DNA from: a virus
Direction: 5' to 3' (one strand)
Length of the DNA stretch: 64,000 bases
IMG/VR virus record: IMGVR_UViG_3300032245_001170
Location: 1 to 64,000 of that record
Part shown: piece by piece, positions 52,006 through 60,029 of the stretch
Numbering within the stretch: the stretch's first letter is position 1
How the letters are laid out: each line of letters begins with the position of its first letter
Notes under the pieces: model-generated
The model's database searches: none
Told to the model about the DNA's origin: nothing
Seen by the model: only the letters and a program-made list of their open reading frames with translations
Made by a program: the position numbers and the translations under genes

Positions 52006-53982
52006 ATGAATATTATTACTACAGAAAAACAACTTAAAGATCTTGTTGCTGCCTACGATAAAGTAGATGCGTTTTGTTTCGACGTAGAAACAGTTGGCAA
52101 CCATAGAGGAGACCCACGTCAAAATATTGTTACGTGGATTGCGTTAGCTACTCATGATCGGGTAGATGTTATTCCAATGGGACACCCAAATGGTGAGTAT
52201 TTGCGTACCGAATACCCTTTGCTTCCTTCTGCCGTAGTCAGAGTATCTAAAGGCATGGAGTTAAGAGATTCTGATTACAGTAAGGATGAGCGCAAAGCAA
52301 CTCGTATCTTTGGCCCAGCACCTGAGCAGTTAACTGCGGGAGAAGTGTTTAAGGCTTTAAAGCCCCTATTACATAGTGACAAGGTAAAGATTGGTCACAA
52401 CCTTAAGTTTGATTTACAAAGCGTTACTAAATACATTGGGCAATTGCCTACACCAAATTACTTCTGCACATTGAATGCTGCGTTTATCTTAGATAACCAG
52501 AACCGCAACGATCTTGGATTAGATGATTGTTTAAAGCGCGAGTTCGGTTATCACATGGTCAAAGGAGTAGGTAAAGAAGTAGAGAAGCACAGTTTTGACG
52601 AGGTTGCTACATACGCTGCGTTAGATGCTGAGTGGACTTGGAAGTTGTACCTCCTTTACTCTATTAATCTTGAGAAGGACGGTCTCCGTGGCATTTTTAA
52701 CTTAGAGATGGATGTTCTAGAAGTTATCTGCCGTATGGAATTACGCGGTGCGGATATAGATGTTGCAGAGCTAGAAAACTTGAAGGCCAACCTTGAAGTT
52801 CAGCTTGAGACTTGTAAGGCTACTATCTATCGTCTTGCAGGAAAAGCTTTTAACATCAACAGTGTTCCTGAAAAACAAAAGATGCTGTATTCACCTAAAA
52901 AAGATGGTGGCAGAGGGTTGCGTCCAAAGGTACTTACTCCTGCTGGACAGAAGCGGGCAGAGGAAGGTCAGCCCTCCTCGGTAGCTGACTACTCAGTAGC
53001 AGAGCCTGCGTTACAGGCCTTTGCAGGAAAGGATCCATTAGTTGATGCTCTTATTGAGTATTCAGATTTAAACAAATTATTAACTACTTATGTAATTCCG
53101 TATATGGGTGGGGATATAACTAGAACTTTGGCGGGTAAATCTAAAGTTACCGCTAAGAAGAGCATCATGTTCAAGGGCAGAATCCACACAGACTTTGTTC
53201 AGTATGGCGCAGAGACTGGTCGTTTTTCTAGTCGTAATCCAAATCTTCAAAATGTACCTGCTCCACACACATTTAACGGAAAAGCCATTCGTAATCTTTT
53301 TGTTGCTCCGGAGGGGCACTCTTTAGTAGTTGCCGACTACAGTCAGATCGAACCTAGAGTTATTGCTTCATTTAGCCAAGATCGAATTATGTGTGGGGCT
53401 TATCTAAATGGAGAGGATATCTATACCACTATCGGTAACACTATGGGTGTAGATAGAAAAGCGGGTAAGGTCTTAGTTTTATCCTTAGCTTACGGTGTGG
53501 GTCCAGATAAAATTTCTGATTCAATTGGTTGTTCTTTACCTGAAGCTAGAGAGCTATTGGATGAGTTCGTCCGCAAATTCCCATCTGTTGCTAGGTACAA
53601 GAAACAGGTTATCAGCGATAGCCGTAGGCAAGCTCCAATCCCCTTTGCTAGTACTTTGTTAAAACGTCGCCGGTATCTACCTGACCTGAGATCCCCAGAG
53701 GTTTGGAAGCGTTCTAGGGCTGAACGTCAGGCTTTTAACACGGTTATTCAAGGGTCGGCAGCCGACCTCATTAAACTTGCTATGATTAGGGCTAACAAAA
53801 TGATCCCAGAAAGGGCTTCTCTAATTTTAACTGTGCATGATGAGTTAGTTACTGTTACCCCTAATGAGATTGCAGAAGAAACGGCTGAACAGATTCGTAA
53901 AGCTATGGAAGAAATTAAAGCATTGAATGTTCCGATGCTCGCAGACATCACGATTGTAAAGCGATGGGGAGAGGCTAAATGA
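52006..53982 (+). CDS. DNA polymerase, family A, with 3'-5' exonuclease domain
   Basis: 658 residues. Exonuclease motifs: FCFDVETVGNHRGDPR (Exo I, DxE) and IGHNLKFDLQSVTKYIG (Exo II), FDEVATYAALDAEWTWKLYL (Exo III). Polymerase motifs: GRFSSRNPNLQNVPA, motif A VVADYSQIEPRVIASFSQD, motif B DRKAGKVLVLSLAYGVGPD, and motif C LILTVHDELVT. No 5'-nuclease domain. Main replicative polymerase. The next gene starts within its stop (ATGA). Confidence 0.95.
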   Translation: MNIITTEKQLKDLVAAYDKVDAFCFDVETVGNHRGDPRQNIVTWIALATHDRVDVIPMGHPNGEYLRTEYPLLPSAVVRVSKGMELRDSDYSKDERKATRIFGPAPEQLTAGEVFKALKPLLHSDKVKIGHNLKFDLQSVTKYIGQLPTPNYFCTLNAAFILDNQNRNDLGLDDCLKREFGYHMVKGVGKEVEKHSFDEVATYAALDAEWTWKLYLLYSINLEKDGLRGIFNLEMDVLEVICRMELRGADIDVAELENLKANLEVQLETCKATIYRLAGKAFNINSVPEKQKMLYSPKKDGGRGLRPKVLTPAGQKRAEEGQPSSVADYSVAEPALQAFAGKDPLVDALIEYSDLNKLLTTYVIPYMGGDITRTLAGKSKVTAKKSIMFKGRIHTDFVQYGAETGRFSSRNPNLQNVPAPHTFNGKAIRNLFVAPEGHSLVVADYSQIEPRVIASFSQDRIMCGAYLNGEDIYTTIGNTMGVDRKAGKVLVLSLAYGVGPDKISDSIGCSLPEARELLDEFVRKFPSVARYKKQVISDSRRQAPIPFASTLLKRRRYLPDLRSPEVWKRSRAERQAFNTVIQGSAADLIKLAMIRANKMIPERASLILTVHDELVTVTPNEIAEETAEQIRKAMEEIKALNVPMLADITIVKRWGEAK

Positions 53983-54398
53983 GGTTCTGGAGATCAAAGA
54001 AACGTAAGGTAAATGTTACTCAAGTGCCCTTAAGTGTTTTGATGCGTCAAATTGTTTATGATGCAATGCTAACACCTACAGAGGGCATAGCAGAAATGAT
54101 GGGGCTCCCACCTATTTCTGATGAGGTAGCGGATATGGAACAAGAAGCTCATGAAACTCGTTTAGGAAAGATTGCAGGCTTACTTCCCTTTATCGATGCT
54201 CACGCAGAAATACTGGCAAAGATTGCAACTGCTGCGTATACGCTAGACCATGACTTTGATGAAAGAATACCTGAGGAAGGTTTAGATCAATTAAGTGAGT
54301 TGTTTAAGATGGTTGCCTTGGCTTCTTCAGTCTCTTGTGTATCAACACTAAATAATATTGGGTTAATTCATTCGAAAGTGAGTATGGACGATGAGTAA
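53979..54398 (+). CDS. Unknown helical protein downstream of polymerase
   Basis: 139 residues, ATGA overlap with the polymerase gene. Basic start (MRFWRSKKRKVNV), then helical segments (LGKIAGLLPFIDAHAEILAK, IATAAYTLDHDFDERIPEEG). No motif recognised. Similar-sized proteins follow polymerase genes in actinobacterial phages. Confidence 0.55.
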   Translation: MRFWRSKKRKVNVTQVPLSVLMRQIVYDAMLTPTEGIAEMMGLPPISDEVADMEQEAHETRLGKIAGLLPFIDAHAEILAKIATAAYTLDHDFDERIPEEGLDQLSELFKMVALASSVSCVSTLNNIGLIHSKVSMDDE

Positions 54399-54513
54399 GT
54401 TTATTTGTAAAATTTTTGGTCATAAGATGTATAACATCTCTTGGGGTGAGTCTGAGTTTACAGTGCTCTGCACTCGTTGCGAAAATCAATGGGGAACTAG
54501 AAATGTCAAATAA
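54391..54513 (+). CDS. Tiny DUF1660-like zinc protein (40 aa)
   Basis: 40 residues. FICKIFGHKMYNISWGE and TVLCTRCENQWG give the pattern CxxxGHK...CxRC of a tiny phage/prophage family (DUF1660-like) that probably binds one zinc. It overlaps both neighbours (8 and 11 bases). Function unknown. Confidence 0.65.
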   Translation: MSKFICKIFGHKMYNISWGESEFTVLCTRCENQWGTRNVK

Positions 54514-54892
54514 TTGGTGGGCAAATAAGCTAGGCACCCCTGTACAGCCTTCTTCTACTCCAAATACAAACCTTCCATCAGGAACTGTTTATCGTCCCCC
54601 ACAACAAACTCCTAACGTACAGGTTTCTTATGATCCAAACCAAGATCAATTAGTTACCAGAGCGCAGAGCGCCAGGGATTCAGAACGTTGTCCTGGCTGT
54701 ATGTCTGGCAACTATATGGCCCCAGTTGGCACTCAACGTAAACGTTGTTATGATTGCGGCTATCCAATTGTTCAGGCAGGTACTGGAGCAGGCGGTACAG
54801 GTGCGTCTAGTAGCGGTCCAACGATTGCAGCTAAACAACCAAATCAAAGCGGTGGATTTAATCCAACAACAATCGTAGGGAGACTTGAATAA
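54503..54892 (+). CDS. Zinc-finger protein next to RecA
   Basis: 129 residues from the ATG at 54503. A Pro/Thr/Asn-rich disordered start (about 1-55) is followed by ERCPGCMSGN and RKRCYDCGYP with Cys63, Cys66, Cys82 and Cys85, then a Gly/Ser-rich tail. A zinc ribbon with flexible arms suggests a DNA- or protein-binding adaptor. It is joined to recA by TAATG, so it probably acts with RecA. Confidence 0.65.
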   Translation: MSNNWWANKLGTPVQPSSTPNTNLPSGTVYRPPQQTPNVQVSYDPNQDQLVTRAQSARDSERCPGCMSGNYMAPVGTQRKRCYDCGYPIVQAGTGAGGTGASSSGPTIAAKQPNQSGGFNPTTIVGRLE

Positions 54893-55941
54893 TGGCATTA
54901 AGTACAGAAGCATTAAAGATCGCAGCAGGAATTAATAAGAAGCTTGGTGCTAACACAGTTATTCTTGCTGGAGAGGCACAGTTGTCTCAACGCATTACGT
55001 CTGGCTCTTTGACTCTAGATGTTGTTCTTGGTGGTGGTTGGCCTATGAATCGTTGGGTTGAACTAGTTGGTGAGGCTTCTCATGGAAAGACTGCAATTGC
55101 TCTAAGAACTATTGCAGCTAACCAAAAACTTAATCCAGACTTTACTGCTGTATGGATTGCCGCAGAAGACTTTGACGCTAAGTATGCAGAGCTTTGCGGA
55201 GTAGATAACAGTCGTGTATTACTTGTAGAAACTAATAGTATGGAGGATGCTTTTGATTCGGTTATTCAATTCATGGAGAGCAAGGCTGTTGACATGGTTG
55301 TTGTGGATTCCCTTCCAGCCCTTGTTCCTGGCGCAGAAGATGAAAAGCATATGGAAGAATTTACTGTGGGTCGTGGCGCACTTATTACCAATAAGTTCTT
55401 TAGAAAAGTGGCGTCAGCTACCAAACGAGACCTCATCGAATCAGAACGACCAGTCCTAGGAATTATGATTAACCAGTATCGTATGAAGATTGGCGTTATG
55501 CACGGAGATCCTAGAACCACTCCTGGAGGTTTGGGCAAGGATTATGCGTATAGCGTACGTTGCGAAGTAAAGCGTGATGACTGGGTAGAAGTAGGGACCG
55601 GAGAAAGCAAGCGTCGAGTAGGTCAAACTATTCGTGTTCGTACAATTAAGAACAAGACTTTTCCTCCACAACAGACTGCTTACCTAGACTTTTACTTTGC
55701 AGACGGCGGTGCAATTGATGCCGGTGGATATGACACTGGTAAAGAGATTGTTGCTCTATCTATTCTTAACGGGATTGTTGAGCGACGCGGTGGATGGATG
55801 TACTACGGAGACCGCAAATGGCAGGGAGCACAGGCTCTTATTGATTCTCTTAGAGAAGAGATTGAGCTACGTGAAGAGTTAAGTAAGGCGGTAATGAGCA
55901 CTATTAAGGCTCAACCGATTTTGGCTATTGATGAAGAGTAA
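54892..55941 (+). CDS. RecA-like recombinase
   Basis: 349 residues. The core begins SGSLTLDVVLGGGWPMNRWV, Walker A GEASHGKT (60-67), AVWIAAEDFDAKYAELCGVD, Walker B DMVVVDSLPALVPGAEDE, and LGIMINQYRMKIGVMHGDPR, TTPGGLGKDYAYSVRCEVKR (L2 region). This is the RecA/UvsX-type strand-exchange ATPase; the lack of the RecA C-terminal acidic tail is usual for phages. Recombination-dependent repair and replication. Confidence 0.92.
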   Translation: MALSTEALKIAAGINKKLGANTVILAGEAQLSQRITSGSLTLDVVLGGGWPMNRWVELVGEASHGKTAIALRTIAANQKLNPDFTAVWIAAEDFDAKYAELCGVDNSRVLLVETNSMEDAFDSVIQFMESKAVDMVVVDSLPALVPGAEDEKHMEEFTVGRGALITNKFFRKVASATKRDLIESERPVLGIMINQYRMKIGVMHGDPRTTPGGLGKDYAYSVRCEVKRDDWVEVGTGESKRRVGQTIRVRTIKNKTFPPQQTAYLDFYFADGGAIDAGGYDTGKEIVALSILNGIVERRGGWMYYGDRKWQGAQALIDSLREEIELREELSKAVMSTIKAQPILAIDEE

Positions 55942-56248
55942 GGGACAAAAAGAATCTCTAAAGCATGAGAAGCGTTTAGAGAAGTTGGTGGATGGTCAGC
56001 GTTCTGCAGCGTCAGGCGCTTTCTGGTCACGTAAAGGGGATGTACGGAGTGATGATCTTTTGATTGAGCACAAATGGACTGGCAAAAAGTCAGTAACCAT
56101 TAAATCAGAAGTTCTTAAGAAGATTACTACCGAAGCTATCCTTGATAGTCGTATTCCGGTTTTAGGTCTTCACCTTGATGGCGAGAACTATGTAGTTTTA
56201 GGAGAGGAGGATTTCTTTGAACTTCGTAACGCACTCAGGGGTGACTAA
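55931..56248 (+). CDS. PD-(D/E)XK nuclease 1 (resolvase-like)
   Basis: 105 residues from ATG 55931. SGAFWSRKGDVRSDDLLIEH and KWTGKKSVTIKSEVLKKITT give Asp37 and Glu46-x-Lys48 of the PD-(D/E)XK core. This small endonuclease type is common in actinobacterial phages near recA and likely cleaves recombination intermediates. The start overlaps the recA end by 11 bases. Confidence 0.75.
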   Translation: MKSKGQKESLKHEKRLEKLVDGQRSAASGAFWSRKGDVRSDDLLIEHKWTGKKSVTIKSEVLKKITTEAILDSRIPVLGLHLDGENYVVLGEEDFFELRNALRGD

Positions 56249-56578
56249 ATGGAACATGACAATGAGCCTAGTTGGGCTTGGAGATACGACGCTAAATGTC
56301 GAGGAGAAGATACAGAGATATTCTTTCCTCCGAGAGATAAGGCGTTATACAAACCTATAGCTAACAAAGCGAAAGCTATTTGTTGGGGGAAAGACGGTAG
56401 ACCCGCTTGCCCGGTTAGGAAAAATTGCCTTAAAGAGGCTATCATTAACGATGAGTTGCATGGCATCTTTGGTGGAATGTCTCACCGAGAAAGAAATGCA
56501 GCAAAGCGTAAGTATGAAAAACAAGGTTTAACACTAGACGAATGGATAGAACAAGATGGCAAATACGGGCAAACCTAA
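56249..56578 (+). CDS. WhiB-like transcription factor 2 with expanded cysteine spacing
   Basis: 109 residues. Cys17, Cys45, Cys54 and Cys60: between the second and third cysteine there are eight residues (CWGKDGRPAC) instead of two. FGGMSHRERNAAKRKYEKQG has the GG turn (GIFGG) and the basic region. A C-terminal tail of about 20 residues (LDEWIEQDGKYGQT) is extra. It is the second WhiB-like gene of this phage and may recognise a different partner or cluster state. Confidence 0.82.
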   Translation: MEHDNEPSWAWRYDAKCRGEDTEIFFPPRDKALYKPIANKAKAICWGKDGRPACPVRKNCLKEAIINDELHGIFGGMSHRERNAAKRKYEKQGLTLDEWIEQDGKYGQT

Positions 56579-57452
56579 GACGGTTTCTTTAAAGGCATAT
56601 CTAGACGCTAATAAACGAGATACTCGTTTGGTAGGTGCTGTTGAGCGCCACTTGTTAGCAAAGCCTTTTGATAATCGTAAGATGGATATCATTCACCCAT
56701 CTGACATGATTAAGCCCGAATGGTGCCACCTTGCTCAGTATCATGCAATTAAAGGTAATTACAAAGAGGTTCGTGAAAAGCCTACCCTTCGCCTGCAGTC
56801 TATATTTGACGAAGGCCACACTATCCACGCTAAGTGGCAGAAGTGGTTAACAGAGATGGGCGTTCTATTTGGTAAATGGGATTGCTCAGAATGTGGCCCA
56901 TCCGATTGGGAGTTGGCTTCTGACTTAAACTTTAATGATCCAGACTGCGGAGTATTTGAATATCGAGAAGTACCTTTGTGGAGCAATAAGCACCGGATCG
57001 GTGGTCACTCTGATGGTTGGGTAAAGGGTTTGGGAGATGACTTCCTTATAGAGATTAAGTCTATTGGCGCAGGCACTCTTCGCTTTGAAGCACCAGCTTT
57101 ACTGGCTCAAGCAGATGGAGACTTAGAAAAAGCATGGCGCAATATTCGTGCTCCTTTTCGTTCGCATCAGTTGCAAGGTCAGGTATACCTGCATCTAACT
57201 CATTTGATGGTTGAGAGCGGAGACCTACCTTCTGCACCAAATGAGATCGTATATATCTATGAGCTTAAAGCCAACCAAGATTACAAAGAGTTTACGGTCC
57301 AGTACAACCCGGACTTTACAAAAGAGCTCTTTGATCAAGCATTGGATATTGCGTGGGCAGTTGACAACGACCGTCCACCTGTGTGTAGTATTGACCCTAT
57401 CAAGGGCTGTAAACGTTGCGAACCCTTTAGGAGTCAAGATGCCAAACTATGA
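56556..57452 (+). CDS. Cas4/RecB-like Fe-S exonuclease
   Basis: 298 residues. PD-(D/E)XK core: RIGGHSDGWVKGLGDDFLIE and IKSIGAGTLRFE with Asp153, Glu167 and Lys169, then HQLQGQVYLHLTHLMVES (Q-motif). Cys57 (PEWCHLAQY) and Cys277, Cys285, Cys288 (PVCSIDPIKGCKRCEPF) reproduce the one-plus-three cysteine pattern of Cas4/AddB iron-sulphur nucleases. It probably produces single-stranded tails for RecA. No CRISPR array or other cas gene is present, so this is a replication/repair nuclease. Confidence 0.82.
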   Translation: MANTGKPKTVSLKAYLDANKRDTRLVGAVERHLLAKPFDNRKMDIIHPSDMIKPEWCHLAQYHAIKGNYKEVREKPTLRLQSIFDEGHTIHAKWQKWLTEMGVLFGKWDCSECGPSDWELASDLNFNDPDCGVFEYREVPLWSNKHRIGGHSDGWVKGLGDDFLIEIKSIGAGTLRFEAPALLAQADGDLEKAWRNIRAPFRSHQLQGQVYLHLTHLMVESGDLPSAPNEIVYIYELKANQDYKEFTVQYNPDFTKELFDQALDIAWAVDNDRPPVCSIDPIKGCKRCEPFRSQDAKL

Positions 57453-57609
57453 ATACAAGTGTGTTAAGTGTCAGTCTAGTTTTGAAAGTTTTTTCCCAAT
57501 TGCAGAAGGTCCAGCACCTGCTGTAGTGTGTGAGTGTGGGGGAGAGGCGTTTCGCCAGTACTCAACATTTGGTATTCAACTTAAAGGCGGAGGGTGGGGC
57601 GGTCAATGA
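57439..57609 (+). CDS. FmdB-type zinc-ribbon protein
   Basis: 56 residues from ATG 57439 (aggagtcaag upstream). MPNYEYKCVKCQSSFESFFP, then VVCECGGEAFRQYSTFG is the FmdB/CxxC regulatory zinc ribbon: Y-x-C-x2-C and C-x-C pair plus a Phe-rich end. A small regulator or assembly factor of unknown target. Confidence 0.85.
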   Translation: MPNYEYKCVKCQSSFESFFPIAEGPAPAVVCECGGEAFRQYSTFGIQLKGGGWGGQ

Positions 57610-57770
57610 TTAAGTACCCGGGGTTGTTAGAGGTTGGGCTTGATCTTCCAGTATTAGTGGGAGATGACGACTTTATAGAACATCTACACGAAAACGGTTT
57701 TACAGATACGATTGATATTAACGACTTAATGTTTGAGTGGATTGACTGGGCAAAGGAGAACGTAGCATGA
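57606..57770 (+). CDS. Small acidic protein (54 aa)
   Basis: 54 residues, ATGA overlap with the FmdB gene and with the next gene. VGLDLPVLVGDDDFIEHLHE, NGFTDTIDINDLMFEWIDWA. Strongly acidic; could mimic DNA or inhibit a partner, but nothing specific is recognised. Confidence 0.55.
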   Translation: MIKYPGLLEVGLDLPVLVGDDDFIEHLHENGFTDTIDINDLMFEWIDWAKENVA

Positions 57771-58264
57771 GTCCAATTGAGTTAAGAGTTGCAGAGGCTA
57801 GTCGTAAGACTATTGAAGCTTTACAGCTTCAGGGTATGAGTGTAAATCAGAGCTATGGCTACGACGCACCATCCCTTCCTTCAGACATTACAGATCTTAT
57901 GGAAGAACAAGTTATGGATCTCTACAGTAAGTACGTTGCTTACTTGGAGTTTATTAGCCTACAACTTTGGTGTGCAGAGGTAGACAGAGCAGAGGCAGAT
58001 AAGAACTTATCTTTTATAAAGTCACAGAAAAGGTTGGCTTTAAAGAAAGCGGGAACTTCTGTATCTATGATTGATGCAGAGATCGATGTAGATCCAGACT
58101 ACAAAGCTAAGCTAGATGCTCTACAGGAGCTATCTAACTACCGTGGCCTTATTCACATCATCTCTGAACGTCTTTCAAAAGACATTTCGTTAATCAACAG
58201 AGAGATTACACGCAGAGTTAATATTAATAAAGCAACCGTTAGAAGTTCATGGACAACGCCATGA
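57767..58264 (+). CDS. Coiled-coil protein of unknown function
   Basis: 165 residues, ATGA start overlap. Mostly helical with long amphipathic stretches (DLMEEQVMDLYSKYVAYLEF, DRAEADKNLSFIKSQKRLAL, LDALQELSNYRGLIHIISER). This size and pattern occur beside dNMP kinase and resolvase genes in related phages. No activity known. Confidence 0.55.
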   Translation: MSPIELRVAEASRKTIEALQLQGMSVNQSYGYDAPSLPSDITDLMEEQVMDLYSKYVAYLEFISLQLWCAEVDRAEADKNLSFIKSQKRLALKKAGTSVSMIDAEIDVDPDYKAKLDALQELSNYRGLIHIISERLSKDISLINREITRRVNINKATVRSSWTTP

Positions 58265-58884
58265 AGCAAGAATGGGAGCAGCTTTCTTTATTCACTGATG
58301 ATGAGTTAGGTTTACCCAAAGGCCCTACTGGTTGGCCTGGATATGAAATCATTGGCCTTACTGGTTACGCACAATCCGGTAAAGACACTGTTGCCTCTAT
58401 CTTGGTAGAGAAGTATGGCTACCGTCGCATTGCCTTTGCAGACACAATTAGAGATTTTTTGTATGGGATTAACCCTATGGTTGCATGCAGTCCTACTGGT
58501 TATCTGCAAGATCTTGTAAACCTAGTTGGTTGGGATACCGCAAAACAAGAGCCTCAAGTTCGTCGTTTATTGCAGGACTTGGGTATCTCTGCAAGAGATC
58601 TACTTGACAAAGACATTTGGATTACTAGCGCATTGAACAAAGTAAACAGTGGTGATCGTGTGGTAGTAACAGACGTTAGGTTTGAAAACGAAGCTGAAAA
58701 AGTTAAATCTTTGGGCGGTCAACTCTGGCGTATAAAGCGTGTTGGGTTTGGTCCAGTAAACGAACACGTTTCAGAATCTGAATTAGACGGATATAAAGTA
58801 GATCAAATTTTTGTAAACAACGGGTCTATTGAAGATTTAGAGGTTTTAATTACTACTAGGATGCGTAATGCCCTCCCAGAGTAG
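58249..58884 (+). CDS. Deoxynucleoside monophosphate kinase
   Basis: 211 residues. YEIIGLTGYAQSGKDTVASI carries the P-loop (GYAQSGKDT, 39-47), followed by KYGYRRIAFADTIRDFLYGI, LLQDLGISARDLLDKDIWIT, and VVVTDVRFENEAEKVKSLGG (Walker B/LID region). This is the phage gp1-type dNMP kinase that raises dNTP pools. An ATG at 58261 overlapping the previous stop is an alternative start four codons shorter. Confidence 0.85.
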   Translation: MDNAMKQEWEQLSLFTDDELGLPKGPTGWPGYEIIGLTGYAQSGKDTVASILVEKYGYRRIAFADTIRDFLYGINPMVACSPTGYLQDLVNLVGWDTAKQEPQVRRLLQDLGISARDLLDKDIWITSALNKVNSGDRVVVTDVRFENEAEKVKSLGGQLWRIKRVGFGPVNEHVSESELDGYKVDQIFVNNGSIEDLEVLITTRMRNALPE

Positions 58885-59218
58885 AAAACATCGTGGCTAC
58901 AAGTCACAAAAAATTGTGGCTAATTACCTGGTAGAACATGGCTGGCCTTATGCGGAGTCAACCGGTGCCGGTAGGTCTGGTACTGACGTTACAGGAACTA
59001 TTGGCATTGATTGGGAAGTAAAGGCTAGAAAAGATTTCAACCCATCTGCAGCTATAAAACAGCTAAAAGAACGCCATAACGGTAAAGATTTGCCGGTAGC
59101 TGTCCTTCGTCTTAATGGCCAAGGTGAGGCAAATATTGGGGAATGGCCGGTAATGCTAAGGCTAGAAGACTTTGTCAATCTGCTGAAAGAGGCTGGATAC
59201 GCTGACGGAGCCTCCTAA
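58868..59218 (+). CDS. PD-(D/E)XK nuclease 2 (Holliday junction resolvase-like)
   Basis: 116 residues, overlapping the kinase gene by 17 bases. Basic helix RKHRGYKSQKIVANYLVEHG, then TGAGRSGTDVTGTIGIDWEV and KARKDFNPSAAIKQLKERHN with Asp40, Glu50 and Lys52. This matches archaeal-Hjc/VRR-type resolvases. It would resolve branched DNA before packaging. Confidence 0.8.
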   Translation: MPSQSRKHRGYKSQKIVANYLVEHGWPYAESTGAGRSGTDVTGTIGIDWEVKARKDFNPSAAIKQLKERHNGKDLPVAVLRLNGQGEANIGEWPVMLRLEDFVNLLKEAGYADGAS

Positions 59219-59277
59219 ATCACGTACCTTTTACCTTAGAGGGCGACTCTAAATCGAAACCTAAGGACTACAAAAAC

Positions 59278-59562
59278 GTGATTGAAAAAGATTCAGGTGA
59301 GGAACAGTTCCTGCGTGTAAGCGCTGGTTCTAATGCACAGTCGGTAGGCTCGGCTATTGCTCATGCACTGTATGAGCGCCCACAAGTAAAGTTGAGGGCA
59401 GTAGGGGCTTCCGCAGTAAATCAAGCAGTAAAAGCTATTGCTATCGCCCGTGGCTATGTTGCACCTAGAGGTTTAGACCTCAGTTGTAGGCCAGGATTTA
59501 CCACAGTAGATTCTCGTGACGGACAAATTTCTGCAATAGTCTTTACTATCAATGTAAATTGA
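59278..59562 (+). CDS. SpoVS-like protein
   Basis: 94 residues, GTG start with ctaaggacta upstream. QFLRVSAGSNAQSVGSAIAH, LRAVGASAVNQAVKAIAIAR, GYVAPRGLDLSCRPGFTTVD and SAIVFTINV match the SpoVS (stage V sporulation protein S) family over nearly its whole length, including the GAxAxNQAVKAxAIARGxVAPxGxDL signature. SpoVS has an Alba-like nucleic-acid-binding fold and alters sporulation/division in Bacillus. In a phage it may bind nucleic acid or alter host cell division; no function is established here. Confidence 0.85.
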   Translation: MIEKDSGEEQFLRVSAGSNAQSVGSAIAHALYERPQVKLRAVGASAVNQAVKAIAIARGYVAPRGLDLSCRPGFTTVDSRDGQISAIVFTINVN

Positions 59563-59604
59563 TATATTCTTTATTACAAGAGATCTCTAACAGTTAGGAA
59601 CACC

Positions 59605-59973
59605 ATGGCAAAAGGCTCAATCCCAAGCCCTGACGAGGCGCTTGCAGGTATGGCAAAACAAGGTCGCAAGCCTATGATGAAAGATGGAATTAAGTTTACT
59701 TCTCCATCTGCATCACCTAAGGCAGGAACACTTGTACCAAAAAAGGGAGCACAGTCTGGAGACCCATACGGTCAAAAGGGTGCACCACGTAGCAACATTT
59801 CTGCAACAGGTCAAGACCGTGCAGGAGCAGCTTATTCAATCAAGGGCGGACCTCGATATACAAAGATGGTCGATCCATCAGCAGGAGCAACACAGGCTAA
59901 CGGAAGAATCATTAGCACTGCTGCAAAGCGTGATCGTATGAACTTTGATTCAGGTGCTGGCACTTCGTACTAA
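59605..59973 (+). CDS. Unknown Gly/Ala/Lys-rich protein
   Basis: 122 residues, ttaggaacacc before the ATG. Low complexity: KQGRKPMMKDGIKFTSPSAS, KKGAQSGDPYGQKGAPRSNI, AAYSIKGGPRYTKMVDPSAG. Likely disordered. Basic and Gly-rich composition would suit a nucleic-acid-associated or structural filler protein. Unlike its operon neighbours it resembles abundant virion-associated proteins. Confidence 0.55.
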   Translation: MAKGSIPSPDEALAGMAKQGRKPMMKDGIKFTSPSASPKAGTLVPKKGAQSGDPYGQKGAPRSNISATGQDRAGAAYSIKGGPRYTKMVDPSAGATQANGRIISTAAKRDRMNFDSGAGTSY

Positions 59974-59990
59974 TTTGATGTATGCTAGTT

Positions 59991-60029
59991 ACTAGGCCTT
60001 GGGGTTTCCTCAGGGCCTAGTACTATAAT
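59991..60029 (+). promoter_or_regulatory. Hairpin with adjacent TATAAT box
   Basis: actaggcc (59991-59998) pairs with ggcctagt (60014-60021), and the stem can extend inward with further pairs (ttgggg with cctcag) to about 14. A perfect TATAAT follows at 60024-60029, 20 bases before the next ATG. The hairpin may end the upstream transcript while the TATAAT starts the next one; no strong -35 box was found. Confidence 0.4.

Noticed and set aside
56556-57452. Cas4-like gene as part of a CRISPR system
   Set aside because: No repeat array or other cas gene is present. Cas4-like Fe-S nucleases are common alone in phage replication modules.
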